Origin: Microbotryum silenes-acaulis
Taxonomy: Eukaryota; Basidiomycota; Microbotryomycetes; Microbotryales; Microbotryaceae
Assembly: GCA_003665825.1 (NCBI GenBank)
Contig: QPFY01000024.1
Span: 62,001 to 126,000 of the forward strand
DNA: 64,000 nt
Direction: 5' to 3'
This document shows positions 49,101 to 59,875 of the stretch, piece by piece. Under the pieces are notes generated by a model, which worked only from the letters and a program-made list of their open reading frames with translations, was not told the origin of the DNA and ran no database searches. How positions within the stretch are numbered: the first letter of the stretch is position 1; every line of letters starts with the position of its first letter. Position numbers and translations under genes: made by a program.

Positions 49101-50530
49101 ACCCGCTTCGGCGTTCGGCGAGTCGGTCCTTCTCCTTTTCGTCGCTGCGGCGATGGAGGCTTCTGTTTCTTGGAGTTGTCGCTTACACGCTTGTTCGAGG
49201 AGGAGTTTTTCTTGTTGTTGACGCGCTTCGAGGGCGGCGGCGTCCATTCGTACCGCTTGACGTTGGAGGAAATCGGTGACTTGGGAGGCGAAGGGGGCGA
49301 TCGTGTTCGTCCTGGATGAATACAGGATTGTCAACGAACTGAGAAAGGTGACCTCACCCAAAATATGCATACTCACTTGAGCAAATGTGTCAACGACGTC
49401 CTGACGATCTTTTCCGTACTCCTAATCTGCGTCGGCGTCACCTTCCCCGCCAAAGCTGTCGGGACCCAATGGGTTAAAGCGGTCACAACCAACCTCGCGA
49501 AACTGGTTCTGGACTTGACCAAGACGGTCAGGGTTGAAACGAGGGCCGAAACGAGGTCCGAGTCGTCCGAGGTGAAGAGGGTCGTGATGGCTTCTTCGAG
49601 CAACTTGGTGGCCTCGTCTTCGAGTTGGACGGGTTTGAGGAACGCGTGGTTCGGTTTGCACATGAGCAAGTTGGGTTCTTGAACGGTTCGCTGGAGCTGT
49701 TTGGAGTTGAGCCAAGAAGGAATAAGCCAATGTCGCCACCTGCCTGTGACCTAACGGCACTGACCCTCGGATCCGAAGTCGCTTTGGTCTGAGTCTGGAT
49801 GATCCTCTGCAAGACCTTGACGGCAGCGACCTTTCCTCCGGTCTTTCCTTTCTGGGTATCCCTCCACATCTCCAAGGTGATCATCTTGAGGCCATTGACG
49901 GTCATCCAAGTCTGCTGGTCGTTACCCGAGCATCTGGAGAAGCGGAGGGGTGTTCATAATCGACGCCTGAGTGCCAAGAGCCCAAAAGATGGAGCACTCA
50001 CGCGTATTTGAACAAGAGTGGGTATATCGACGCAAAGCATTGCAGCCCAATCTTTTGGATCGACGTATCACGAGTATAGGTCATGGTCGTCTTGATCGCG
50101 TGCAGCGCCAGCAGCGACACTGTGCGATGCTTGTCAGGGGGAGATCAGCTCGGGCGTCGCGCGGGAAGGCTAAGACTTTGCCCACCCAGGAACGCACGGT
50201 TTATCCTGGTGTCGACCGCGAGCACATTCAAGGTGAGGGCGTATCGCATGAGTTGTGTAGCCCAGTTGAACAGGCTCGACGAGCGAGGGTCGGTGACCGC
50301 ACGAAGTACGGCTGGCCAGATGCCCTGTGAAAGAGTCGTGGCGTGTGAGTGTGGAGTAGAGGTAGTTCTGCAGTAGGGGAGTAGGGGACTACACTTGCGG
50401 GTATGAGGGCCGGCTGTAGCTTGATCAAGGCGGTCAATTGGTCCAAGGCTTGATCGGTGCCGAGCTCATCGTCGACGGTGCTCGCACTCGTCGCGCGGTT
50501 CAACAGCGCACTCGCTTCGGCGTGACTCAT
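46127..50530 (-). CDS. PTA1: symplekin / Pta1, mRNA 3'-end processing scaffold
   Basis: Scaffold of the cleavage and polyadenylation factor. Read from an ATG at 50530 (MSHAEASALLNRATSASTV) through about ten exons. The N-terminal HEAT-repeat domain includes NWATQLMRYALTLNVLAVDT, HAIKTTMTYTRDTSIQKIGL and MTVNGLKMITLEMWRDTQKG. A coiled, charged linker (EARQQQEKLLLEQACKRQLQ, TKRRRTDSP) leads to the symplekin C-terminal domain (VKLINKQVWQSPPVWEGFIR, LPREQLEDVVRRQAGLKEGL). Acidic low-complexity sequence lies at about 48580-48620. The small exon junctions are inferred, but domain order and homology are clear. The separase and symplekin 3' ends are very close, so transcripts probably overlap. Confidence 0.88.
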
Positions 50531-51186
50531 GTTTGGTGGGATTTGGACGAGGAGACGGCCTTTCTGGATCCAAGTCCCGAGTGCGGTTGGTCCTTTGTGG
50601 CGCGACTGAGGCGGTGCAAGAGCTCGACTCGACTCGGCGTGAGCGAGTGCGGGTTTGGGATCCGAACAGTGAAGCTGGTCGGGAGGTGGTCCCTGTCTCA
50701 CGCGCCTGTCGGTCCGCCTCCGAATAAATCGTCACTATTACTCGCTTCGCTCACTTTGTAGTGGGGCAGGGGCAGTTCTATTATGTTCTATTTCTGGGCA
50801 GCGCCCTCCCGCAGCACGCGGTCGACACCTCCTCTCCCCTCCGAGTCTCTCTCTCTCTGTCCTACGAGACGGTGTCCCAACCTCAGTACCATCAGTTGTG
50901 TATCGACCCTCGCCAACGATTCTCACCTTCTCGGCTCCGACGTACGAAAAGGCGTCAACCGATCGTCCTGTTACGCGCATCGCTCGGACTGTGGTCCGCT
51001 CACCCCTGCTCGGATTCCGTGCACCCACCACGCCTAGGCGCTCGCTGGCTGACAGGCATCCCGGAAGGCCGCGGCCATCTACCTTCACACGCCGACCCGT
51101 GGGCTGTGCGACACCACCCTAGCCCTCGACCAGGAGCAACAGCAGCTGTAACTAGCACGGATTGACCTGTGGATTGATTACACTAC
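50531..51186. promoter_or_regulatory. divergent promoter, symplekin / single-pass membrane protein
   Basis: 656-bp spacer between divergent start codons. GC-rich, with a CT repeat at about 50848-50859. Short frames on both strands lack recognisable content. An unrecognised 5' exon of the membrane-protein gene could lie here, since that protein lacks a signal peptide in my model. Confidence 0.4.
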
Positions 51187-53614
51187 ATGGACTCGTCGTC
51201 GTCGTCGTACTCCGTGCCCGCGATTAGTACCGTCTCGCTCTCGTCTGGCAACGCCCTGCTCAAAGCCGACGCCCTCGCCCACGCCCACACCCACCACCTT
51301 CAGAACGGCACCTCCACCGCGAGCCACACCACTCTCACCAACCCTTCCGCGAGTCAGTGGCTCAAAGCCATTTGGTCCTATCTCCGTCAAATAAATCAAA
51401 ACAGTACGACAACCCACTACAACGGCACCGGTCCGTCGCGCTGGAATCGCACCCGTCTGGGCTTCGGCTCAACCGATCCCTCGTCGTCGTCGTTCAAGTT
51501 CAAGCCCGCCTTTCTCGCCGACGTAATGGCCACCAACCTCTCCCAGCTGTGCCTGCCTGCGTGAGTCCTTCTCGGCGAGCGCCGTCACATTTTGTGTGTA
51601 CTCACTCCTTCCCTTGACGACGACACCAGGTACAACGTACTCAACAATCATCTCAACCAGAACCCATGCGAGGTCGCACGCGCTCTCCTCGACGAGTGCA
51701 ACGACGACAAGAACGATCCAAACTCGTCGCGCTACTACCCCCTCTTTGCCCTCGGCCCACTCGGAGGCACGACCCACACCTATGCCCAACCGGCCAAGGA
51801 TCAGGTCAATGATTGCATATGTTCAAGTGAGTGCACATCAATCTCTTCGATCTTCTATGGCTCTGCACTGACGCCTTTTGTTGGCCCCCCCCCCCTGCAG
51901 TGACGACCTACAACCTTATCCAGGTTCGTTTCTCTCATACTGACCGAGCTCGGTTCCCGGCACAGGATATAAAAGTTGCTAGGACCGAAACACTCAACCA
52001 TATATTGCATTCACTTCTTCCAGGCTTGCGCGGCATGTCAATTTTACGCTCTGCCCTCATCGACACCACGGGTGAGTCCTCACCTCCCCGGGTTTTCCTC
52101 ATTCTTTTCAGGCCCCGTTGGCTGAATGCAGACTGCTTTGCCTTGACTGCAGTGGGACACGTTCTCTTCAAACTGCTCGATTACAGATAAAGGCTTTGCG
52201 AGACCGTTGCAAGACAAGGATCAGATCCCGAGTTGGGCTTGGGCTGTAAGTGTCGAGGACAGTCCGCCGGCTAGCCTCAAAAAGGACAGGTGGTTAATTG
52301 TGGAGGGTTGCTCTCCCATCTTGTAGGACAACTCCAATGGAGCACTCAATGTCCAAGAAGCGCAAGCACATCTTCATGTATATATTCATTCTTTACTACA
52401 TATCCTGACCCTCTCCACCGGCTCACAGTCTGCTCCAAGCGGTGATTAAAAACGCGCAGCACCGCTCCAACTCGAGTTCGGCCTCGGCCTCGACCCCAAC
52501 GCCCGCCCTCGCTCCTCCGGCCTCATCCTCCTCCTCTTCCGCAGCCGCGTCTCCGACCGCTGTCGCTACCTCCGCGGAGATGAACTCGACGTCGGCTTCG
52601 GGAGGGTATCAGCGATCCGGTAGCGGACATGGACCTCATGGTACACCCCCACCGATCATCGCCGCGCTCGTCCTCTCAATCCTCTTCTCCCTCGGTCTGA
52701 TCATCATGATCGGTCTATGGATCCGCCATCGAAGGCGCGTAGCAGCCCATGGGAAACGATTAGGTTCCTCGGACGATTTGCACCGAAAGGGGGAGGACTC
52801 GTCGATGCGCGGCGATGGATCGAGCATGAGAGAACGGGAAAGGAACCAAGGTGTTTTGGCTTGGTTACCTCCCACAACGTTGTCGAGTCAAAGATCGTTC
52901 TCGAGGGGTTATGAAGGGGAGGCGGAAGAGGAGGAACAGGAGGAATTGGGGTCCGAGATGAGTTATGCGACCAATTCGGTGTCGACCGGTGGACCGTTGG
53001 CGAGTGAGCGGGGTGGTGCAGGGGGTAGATGGTTGAATTTACCTTATGGGCAGGCGCATGGAGCGAAGGGACGAATCGAGGCGAGTACGTTGTACTCCAC
53101 CACCACGAGATCATCGTTCGATTGGCAGGGTGGGACAGCACCCCTTTCCCTAGGGTACGGATCCGGCTCCCGAACGAACTACTCCACCTCGGCCCGAGAC
53201 CCCTTCGACGACACTCACTCTTCCTCCGTAGTACAAGACGAAGACGATTCTCAGGACCCTCGAGGCGGAGAGAACGAGCGATCCACCTTATTACACGGTT
53301 CCCTCGCCAAGCCTCCCAGAGTGATCATTTCGAATCGGGACAATCTGTATCACTCGAACGTGGAAGCGAGGATTGAGGAAGTGGGCTTTTATTCGAGGCT
53401 GAGGCCGAGGAGTTTGGCGAGTTCGACGGGGGCGACGTATGGGTTGGGGATGAGGAGTGATTCCGAGGGAGAGGAGGACGACGAGGAGGATGAGGAGAGT
53501 GGGGATGAGGATGAGCAGGGAAGTGATGTGGAAGAGGGGAGGTTTGGTCTCAAGGGAAGAGGGAGGAAGAAGGTCCTCGATGTCGATCTGATTTCGCTTA
53601 GTAGTGGTTTGTAG
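51187..53614 (+). CDS. single-pass membrane protein with Cys-containing extracellular domain
   Basis: Function unknown; resembles a family of basidiomycete one-pass membrane proteins. Exons join as follows: a Ser/Thr/Asn-rich N-terminus with N-glycosylation sites; YNVLNNHLNQNPCEVARALL and DECND; DQVNDCICSMTTYNLIQACA and ACQFYALP; IPSWAWADNSNGALNVQEAQ; then a Ser/Ala/Pro stalk. A transmembrane helix (IIAALVLSILFSLGLIIMIG) is followed by a basic stop-transfer RHRRRVAAHGKR. About 300 residues of cytoplasmic tail, Ser/Arg/Glu-rich and acidic near the end, reach a stop at 53614. The NPC-EV, CIC and ACAAC cysteines define the ectodomain. I place the last ectodomain acceptor at a CAG near 52460, because the apparent upstream frame is intronic. 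The intron ending near 51900 carries a run of 11 C before TGCAG. Confidence 0.75.
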
Positions 53615-53744
53615 CATTAGTCCTCTCGGTTTATTCTGACTTTTTCGCGATGTATCAGGTCATAGCTTTGAGACCTTGTTTTAGGTTTAAGTTCTTTTTA
53701 GTTGTTGTAAATGCATCTCAATCCAAGCCCTACCCTCACACGTA

Positions 53745-54802
53745 TCACTGCCACTCCCATAAACTCCACCCCACTTGATCATCTTTCTCACTCCTCTCCT
53801 TCCTCCCCCCAAACCAAATCTCAACTCCTGTCATACCACCCTCGCCCAAGTCCACCCCTCCACCAGCTTCCGAGGAAGCCTCTTCCTCCTCCCCCCTCCC
53901 ACGTCCCCTCTTGACCCTCTTCCCATTAGGTCTCTTGTTCGTACCCACGAGAGGTTCTTTGCCCCATTTGATGAAGTGGGAGAAAGGGTGTCGAAGGGTG
54001 GTGAGGAGGGAGAAGATGGTGGGTGGTGATGTAGACGAGGGTGTAGAGACCCTGGGGATGGTCGAGGCTTGCGCCTCAAGGAGCGCTTCTAGAACCCTCT
54101 TCATCGCAAAAGGATGAAAGAAGCCAGTCCATCTCATGACCGTCATATCCACCACCACCCTCCCCTCCTCCTCCTCTTCCTCTTCTTCCAACCCCCTCAA
54201 CCCAGCATCTCCCAACCTAACTCTCCCAATCCACTCCCTCATTCCTCTCGTCCCTTCCTCCACTTCCTTCGCCAACGTCGAAGTCCTCTCTTTGAAACGC
54301 TTGGTAGGGACTCCGGACGGTGTCATGAGTTTCCGACGTTTCTTGTTGGCGTTAGCCTTTGGTTCGGAGGATCCGAAGGGTGAAGATAGGCAGTCTTCGG
54401 GGGGTAGAAAAGTTTTGAAGGTTGACTTGGTAAGATTTGCTGTGCAGCGCTTGATTCGAGTTCCTGCTTCCAGCAGGGAAGGAGGAAAGTCGATCGGTTG
54501 AAGCGAACCTATTCAGCGACGACAAATAACCTCATCAGTCTCACAAGACCGTTCAACACCCCAACTCCCCCGAAGAAGGTCCCCAACTCACCATCCTCCC
54601 CGACAAAACACATCAGCACATCCCACCTCTTACCCGCCTCTTTCCCACTCCGTTCGAAACTGGCCACTCCGTCCAATTGGGCGAACAGATCCGTACGACT
54701 TCTTGTAGGCCAATTGCGTAGATGGGATTTGATGCGCTCAAAGCCAGGTTTCCCACAGACATTGGAGGGGGAGGAGAGTGGGAGCTCGATGACTGTTTTT
54801 TT

Positions 54803-54833
<31 letters not shown>

Positions 54834-55618
54834 AGAGGAGTTAAGCGGGGGAGAAATGACGTCGACTCGGGGAGGGGGAGGGGGGCAAGACCCGAAAGAA
54901 CGTACCGAATCGTTGTCCCGTCGCGGAAGCGAGTTGACGTGATTTCCTGCCCGCTAGACCGAGGGTTTCGTACGTGTGTTTACTGACGTTTAGGATCAGT
55001 CGACCTGGGAATCGAAGAGGATTCGAATCAGCTTTTTTCGCCGAGAAGAGCAGCCAAAGGGGCTCACCTCTTCCATCTATGGCTACAACATCCCCTTCCG
55101 CATCATCTGTTGACTGAGTAGGTATCGAAACCGCAAGCAAACTTCCTAGATGATCGAACACATGAAGAGAGGCATCTCAGCGCGCGATGTCGAAGCTACG
55201 CTCTCTCTCTCTCCAAGCGGAAGCTGACCTTTGCGGATATAATCGTTCATGAATTGGGGCTGGAGCAAGTGCGAGAGATCGAGTTGAGTGAGATGGTAGA
55301 AATAGGCTTGTTGGTGGATGATTTGCTCGAGTTCGAGGGGGAGGGCGGCGCCAGGGGGGTGAATGATCTCGAGCTGCAAGTTGCAAAGTGGGCATTAGCA
55401 TCGAATGGAGACTAAAAACGTATTACCCAGTGACTCGCCTCATCGATAGAGGGCAGTCTCAACACAGCATGAGCCAACTTGGACTGCTGCTTGCTGTGCA
55501 GACCCTTGCTGTCGTCATCGTGGTCGTTTGAAGTGGTCGTCGTTGTCCCCGAAGAGTAGTAGGATTTCTCGGCTGCCAATCCAGCTCTGTGCGACCTCTT
55601 TTGATGGTGGCCGTTCAT
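53745..55618 (-). CDS. RNase P/MRP subunit Rpp40-like
   Basis: Likely homologue of Rpp40, a protein subunit of nuclear RNase P/RNase MRP for tRNA and rRNA processing. Reads from MNGHHQKRSHRAGLAAEKSY (55618) through LEIIHPPGAALPLELEQIIH, QPQFMNDYIRKG, then LILNVSKHTYETLGLAGRKS, the motif closest to Rpp40 (..L.VDK.TYE.LGL.G). An internal domain is WDVLMCFVGEDGELGTF (my reading across the exon), and the end has WTGFFHPFAMKRVLEALLEA and GMTGVEIWFGG. Low-complexity acidic insert EEEEEEEEG. One intron holds a 29-C, 9-A run on the sense strand just before its CAG acceptor (54792-54833). The assignment rests on a few motifs and is less sure than its neighbours. Confidence 0.68.
54796..54833. repeat. 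T9-G29 homopolymer run
   Basis: Nine T followed by 29 G on the + strand. On the minus strand it is C29-A9 immediately before CAG of a 3' splice site in the Rpp40-like gene. Length is likely unstable and hard to sequence exactly. Confidence 0.9.
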
Positions 55619-55868
55619 GTTGTGCTCCTCGGTTGATGGGTCGTACGACCGCTGGCCCCGCGGTGCGACGTTGCAGTGCTGTGATGGAGAGGAGGCGAAC
55701 TTTGTCGCGATCGCACGGCTCTCCTTTCTGGCCGATCATTTTCAAATTATTCGCGCTCGCAGACTAAGCACGGCCAAGTTCGTGTTGCGCGGCCCATCAT
55801 TCCACGCTCTTGCCCCCGTGTCCCGACACACACCCACACCACAGCTCTCTCCACGTCCCAGCCAAAAG

Positions 55869-57723
55869 ATGTTACGAGCCACACCACCCCTCGGCTCCGG
55901 CGCATCGTCATCCAAGCTGCTCTTGCGATCCTTTAACTCGTCTGCGCTCGTCGCCGCTCCCAAACCGAATCGTACGTGGCCCAACACTACTCCATGTCGG
56001 CACCGCTTTCCATAGACAGTGGTATACTGAAACTGACCTGGGCTCCGTGCCTTGCGTAACAGCCAACAAAGCTCTGTGGAGGAATAAGGGGAAAGCGGGC
56101 GCAACGGATGAGGTCAGTCCCACTACCCACGGCTCCGTTACGACCTTGCCACCATATGGGCTAGCTAAGCCTATGTGAACTACCGACCTCCCCTAGGACG
56201 CATCATCTTCCTCAGGAGGCTCCCGAGGGTTGGGCAACGTGCTCGAATCAGTGACCCTCAAACCCAAGAACCTGTCCTCGCTCGCCGAACTACAACCCGT
56301 CAGTGGCCGGCCAGTACGACAGACCAGCAGTTGGACATGAGCAATCCTGCCTGACCTTCGTCGAGTCTGCTCAATCGACAGAATACCCTGACGCAAGATT
56401 CGGTCGGACAAGTCAAGGCCTTCTCGTCCCAGGCGCTGCAGGCGTTCAAGAACTGGACGATCCCCAGTCTGATTCAGAAAGAGGTCAGTTTTTTCGAGCA
56501 GGCCATCGTTGAGGTCACGTCTGGGCTGACTCGCCTTTCGTGGTGACAGTTCTCGACGACGACAAGACCAGCTACGGTCGTACGATCGGTCACGTTGAAC
56601 GTCAAGAACTTGATCGATCAGAGCAAGGGCAACAGTTCGGCAGCGAGTAGGACCGTCCTCAGTCAGTCCTCGGTCTTTGTGCAAGTCAGACGGTAGAGAA
56701 GTGCAGACCGCTCATATCTGGCACACTTTTACTCGCAGATGGTCCATCAGGCAGCGGCAAGTCGGTCGTCATGTTGCAGGGTCTGGCCTACGCTCAAGCG
56801 ACAGGCTGGATCGTACTTTACCTCCCATCTGGTACGTCCATTCCCTGTCCATTCTGCTCACGCGACTTTGGCTGACCAATTCCCCTACTTTACAGCCACC
56901 CCCCTGGTCAACTCCTCCACACCTCACGTCTACTCTCCCCAACGAGCCTTGTTCGACCAACCCCAGTTCGCCGCCCAATTCCTTCAACGCATCGCGCAAA
57001 CCAACAAAAACCTCTTGACCTCCCTCAAAACGACCCAGCCCTATGAACTCACCGCCAATCTTCCCATCGGCACCTCCCTACATTCCCTCATCACCCAATC
57101 CTCTCCCCAAGATCGAGTCGCACCCCTTCTTCTCGAAGCGTTGTTATTTGAATTGAGTCGACAGACCTCCCACCCCGTTCTGTTGGCGATCGATCAGGCG
57201 CAGGGTCTGTTCAATACGACACAATGCGTCGATCCTACGTATCGAAAGTTGGAGGCGCATGATTTGAGTTTGCCGAGGTTGTTGTTGGATTATGTTGGGG
57301 GGGTCAAGAATTTTGTACGTTTGGGTTAGCTCTATCGGTTTCCTCTTCAGGATCCTGACCTTGCCTTGCGGCTCTCCACAGTCCAACGGCCTCGTCCTCA
57401 TCTCCCCCTCCCATCAATCCACCACCACTTCCCCAGCCTTGGAAGAACACCTTTCCTCCTCCCCCTACCCGTCCTATACCCCCCTAGGACCCTCGCACCA
57501 AATCTACTCCTCCCTCCTCTCTTCGGTCCGTCAGCTTTCCGTCCCCGCCCGTCTCGAAAAACAGGAAGCTTTGGGAATCGTCGATTTGTTGATGGGTTTC
57601 AGAGCGATCAGGGAAGTCGGTCAGGAGGGTGTGGATGATGGGATCTTTATGAAGGCTTTGATGGAGAGTGATGCGAGGGTTAGGGAATTTAGGAAAGGGT
57701 GGGAGAGAAATCAGGCGATTTGA
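55869..57723 (+). CDS. mitochondrial ribosomal protein mS29 (DAP3)
   Basis: P-loop GTP-binding protein of the small mitoribosomal subunit. Starts MLRATPPLGSGASSSKLLLR with a basic, Ser-rich targeting peptide. About eight exons follow: TNKALWRNKGKAG, GLGNVLESVTLKPKNLSSLA, QALQAFKNWTIPSLIQKE, the Walker A DGPSGSGKSVVML, ATGWIVLYLPS, STPHVYSPQRALFDQPQFAA, HPVLLAIDQAQGLFNTTQCV (Walker B-like Asp), LSLPRLLLDYVGGVKNF and a final exon ending REFRKGWERNQAI. The order matches fungal mS29/DAP3. Its stop is only 64 bp from the stop of the convergent cardiolipin synthase gene. Confidence 0.9.
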
Positions 57724-57787
57724 GTTCGATGCAAGAAAGTGGCAATATTATTTCGAGGTCAGAGAGAGAGAGAGAAAGAGAGAGGGT

Positions 57788-58981
57788 CTACAGGTATTTG
57801 ACCCCTCGTCCGAAAACGTAAGAAAGTCCCGAACCGATCGTCGTACCAGCAACGACGAATCTGCCATGCCGGAGAAAGCCAAAGGGGGAAACCAGAACGT
57901 CAGTCACTAGCTAGTCGAGCAGCCCGTTTCTAGAAAAACGTTGAAGAACTGACTGTAAGCCGACCAAGCCGATCCCCAATTCGAACGGCAAGAGCGGTTG
58001 AATCGTCGTCGTCCCCACCAAGATCAACTGCAACAAAGTGTTGTACTTTGACAAAGTGGTCGGTTTGACTTCGGCGGAAGGGATGGAAAAGTCCCAGAAG
58101 CGGGTGAAGGATTTCTGGGAGGGGGAAAGAGGTTCGGTGAGGATTATGGAGGACTTGTGGGAATGGTAGGGAAAGGTCACTTACGGGTGGTGGTAGAGAT
58201 TTGTATCGGAAGTAGAAAGCCGAAATGGTGAGTGCGACGTCTCGTCCTATGATCAAGATGGCCAAGGGGACTTGCGAAAACGAGAGAACGAGGAGCTCAG
58301 CGTTGGGTTGATGTTGCATCAAAAAGGGGTGAGCTCCCGGCCCTGGACTTACGGGGTAGCATACTCTTCATAGCCAACGTTACGACCATGGTCGTCATAA
58401 GGAATTTGTCCGCCGCTGGATCGAGGATTGACCCCAGGACGGAGCCCATATTATATCTCCTCGCGAGGTACCCATCAACCTAAACGGAGTGCGAACCCGT
58501 TCTCCTTGAACTTGATCGAAATCTCCCGATCAGGAACGAACACGACGTACCACGTCTGAAACGCCAGCTACGAATAACAACGCCGTCGCTTGGGCGAATT
58601 GACCCTGCAGTACGAAATGACCTATCACGGGTGTTGCGGCGATGCGAGCGAGCGTCAAGGCGTTTGGGATGGTGTAGATGTTCTCGTACAGATCCTTCTT
58701 CGCTGGCGGGCTGGGCGGAGGGTTTTCTTTAGGTGGTGTTGAGTCTTGAATAGGTGGTGTGGGTGGTTTTCTGAGAAGGGCGGTCGTGTAAAATGGCTGG
58801 TGGAACGCAGCGAAACGAAACGAAACGTCAGTTGTCAGTGGTGGTGGTGGGGGGGAGGAGGAGGTGCCACGGCTGCGTGCCTACTCACGCGGATACAAGG
58901 GTATAGTCGTGTGGTGGTGGCTTGGAAGCATGTTGTTCGGGATGTTTGTAAGAGCGGTATCCGTAGTCGGGTGAGCAGCAT
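57788..58981 (-). CDS. CRD1: cardiolipin synthase (CDP-alcohol phosphatidyltransferase)
   Basis: Inner mitochondrial membrane enzyme joining CDP-diacylglycerol and phosphatidylglycerol. The start at 58981 gives MLLTRLRIPLLQTSRTCF, an amphipathic Arg/Leu-rich targeting peptide, joined in phase to QPFYTTALLRKPPTPP. The core has NIYTIPNALTLARIAATPVI and the family signature spread over SDVVDGYLARRYNMG and SILDPAADK, giving all four Asp of D(x2)DG(x2)AR(x8)G(x3)D(x3)D. Further matches: VPLAILIIGRDVALTISAFY, RYKSLPPP, then RFWDFSIPSAEVKPTTLSKY and NTLLQLILVGTTTIQPLLPF. A last exon starting FVVAGTTIGSGLSYVFG ends at 57788. Only about 29 bp upstream of the start begins the palindrome described separately. 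Confidence 0.93.
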
Positions 58982-59067
58982 CGTGTGGGGCAGGCTGCAT
59001 AAGCCAGTCCGAGTCGTCGCCGTGTCGTCGCCGTGTCGTCGCCAGGACCAAATCGATTAGCCAGAAC

Positions 59068-59419
59068 TCGAATTTCAAATCCGTGGTGCATGCGCATCTC
59101 GATACGTGCACTCAAAAACTACTAAAAAACGAAAAGGGTTCACGAGGGAGGCTCAATGTAGGAGTCGGATCTGACTAGGCTAATCAAGGACGAGTCGCCT
59201 GCCACTTAGCACCGCCAACATAGAGTTCCGAGGTGTAATCAATTCGAAATTAACAGAAAACAGAAGGGGACCTTGTCGACCGAGGTGGGACTCATGGCTT
59301 GGAGACCGTGTGCAGCTGAAAACGTACACTAGAAATAAGCTACCTCGTACCACATGATTAGAGTACATGCTACTCACTGATGTTTAGGGTACCGTGGACA
59401 TCCTTCGATCTCATATTCG
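59068..59419 (-). repeat. 362-bp multicopy element, copy B (inverted)
   Basis: Complement of copies A and C from TCGAATTTCAAATCCGTGG to the central CTTCGAT. Shorter than the others through a deletion of about 21 bp in the region equivalent to CTCGTATCCCTAGTGTTTCC. It carries several G-to-A/C-to-T differences near its outer end, while the central 200 bp are identical to copy C. Confidence 0.9.
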
Positions 59420-59466
59420 TCACTGATGTTTAGGGTACCGTGGACATCCTTCGATCCGAATGTGAG

Positions 59467-59828
59467 ATCGAAGGAGGTTCACGGTACCCCTAACATCAGT
59501 GAGTAGCATGTACTCTAATCATGTGGTACGAGGTAGCTTATTTCTAGTGTACGTTTTCAGCTGCACACGGTCTCCAAGCCATGAGTCCCACCTCGGTCGA
59601 CAAGGTCCCCTTCTGTTTTCTGTTAATTTCGAATTGATTACACCTCGGAACTCTATGTTGGCGGTGCTAAGTGGCAGGCGACTCGTCCTTGATTAGCCTA
59701 GTCAGATCCGACTCCTCATTGAGCCTCCCTCGTGAACCCTTTTCTCGTATCCCTAGTGTTTCCTTTTGTGTTTTGTAGTTTCGAGTGCACGCATCGAGAC
59801 GCGCATGCACCACGGATTTGAAATTCGA
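59467..59828 (+). repeat. 362-bp multicopy element, copy C
   Basis: Equal in length to copy A (28371-28732) and identical by eye except for about three bases near 59479, 59489 and 59521. Ends TTTGAAATTCGA, then continues into arm sequence shared only with copy B. Confidence 0.9.
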
Positions 59829-59875
59829 GCTCTGGCTAATCCTGCGACACGGCGACGACTCGACTCGTCGAGATT

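Larger units (their letters stand above)
59011..59862. repeat. large imperfect palindrome (two inverted element copies and short loop)
   Basis: Left arm about 59011-59419, right arm about 59457-59862, loop 59420-59456. Distal parts match as GAGTCGTCGCCGTGTCG (59011 onward) against its complement ending near 59862, and GATTAGCCAGA (59055) against TCTGGCTAATC (59831-59841). The left arm has extra TCGCCGTGTCG units, a small insertion near 59050 and a deletion of about 21 bp near 59116-59140. The loop duplicates CACTGATGTTTAGGGTACCG and following bases of the left arm. Confidence 0.9.
58982..59875. promoter_or_regulatory. divergent promoter formed by a large palindrome
   Basis: The whole space between the start codons of CRD1 (58981) and the She3-like gene (59876) is nearly filled by an inverted repeat (about 59011-59862). 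Each gene therefore has nearly the same sequence upstream of its ATG. Promoter activity is inferred from position. Confidence 0.65.

Noticed and set aside
52442..52460. Apparent exon start with frame AVIKNAQ before the membrane-protein Ser-rich stalk
   Set aside because: Phase does not fit the upstream exon; using the CAG near 52460 as acceptor restores phase, so these codons are read as intron.
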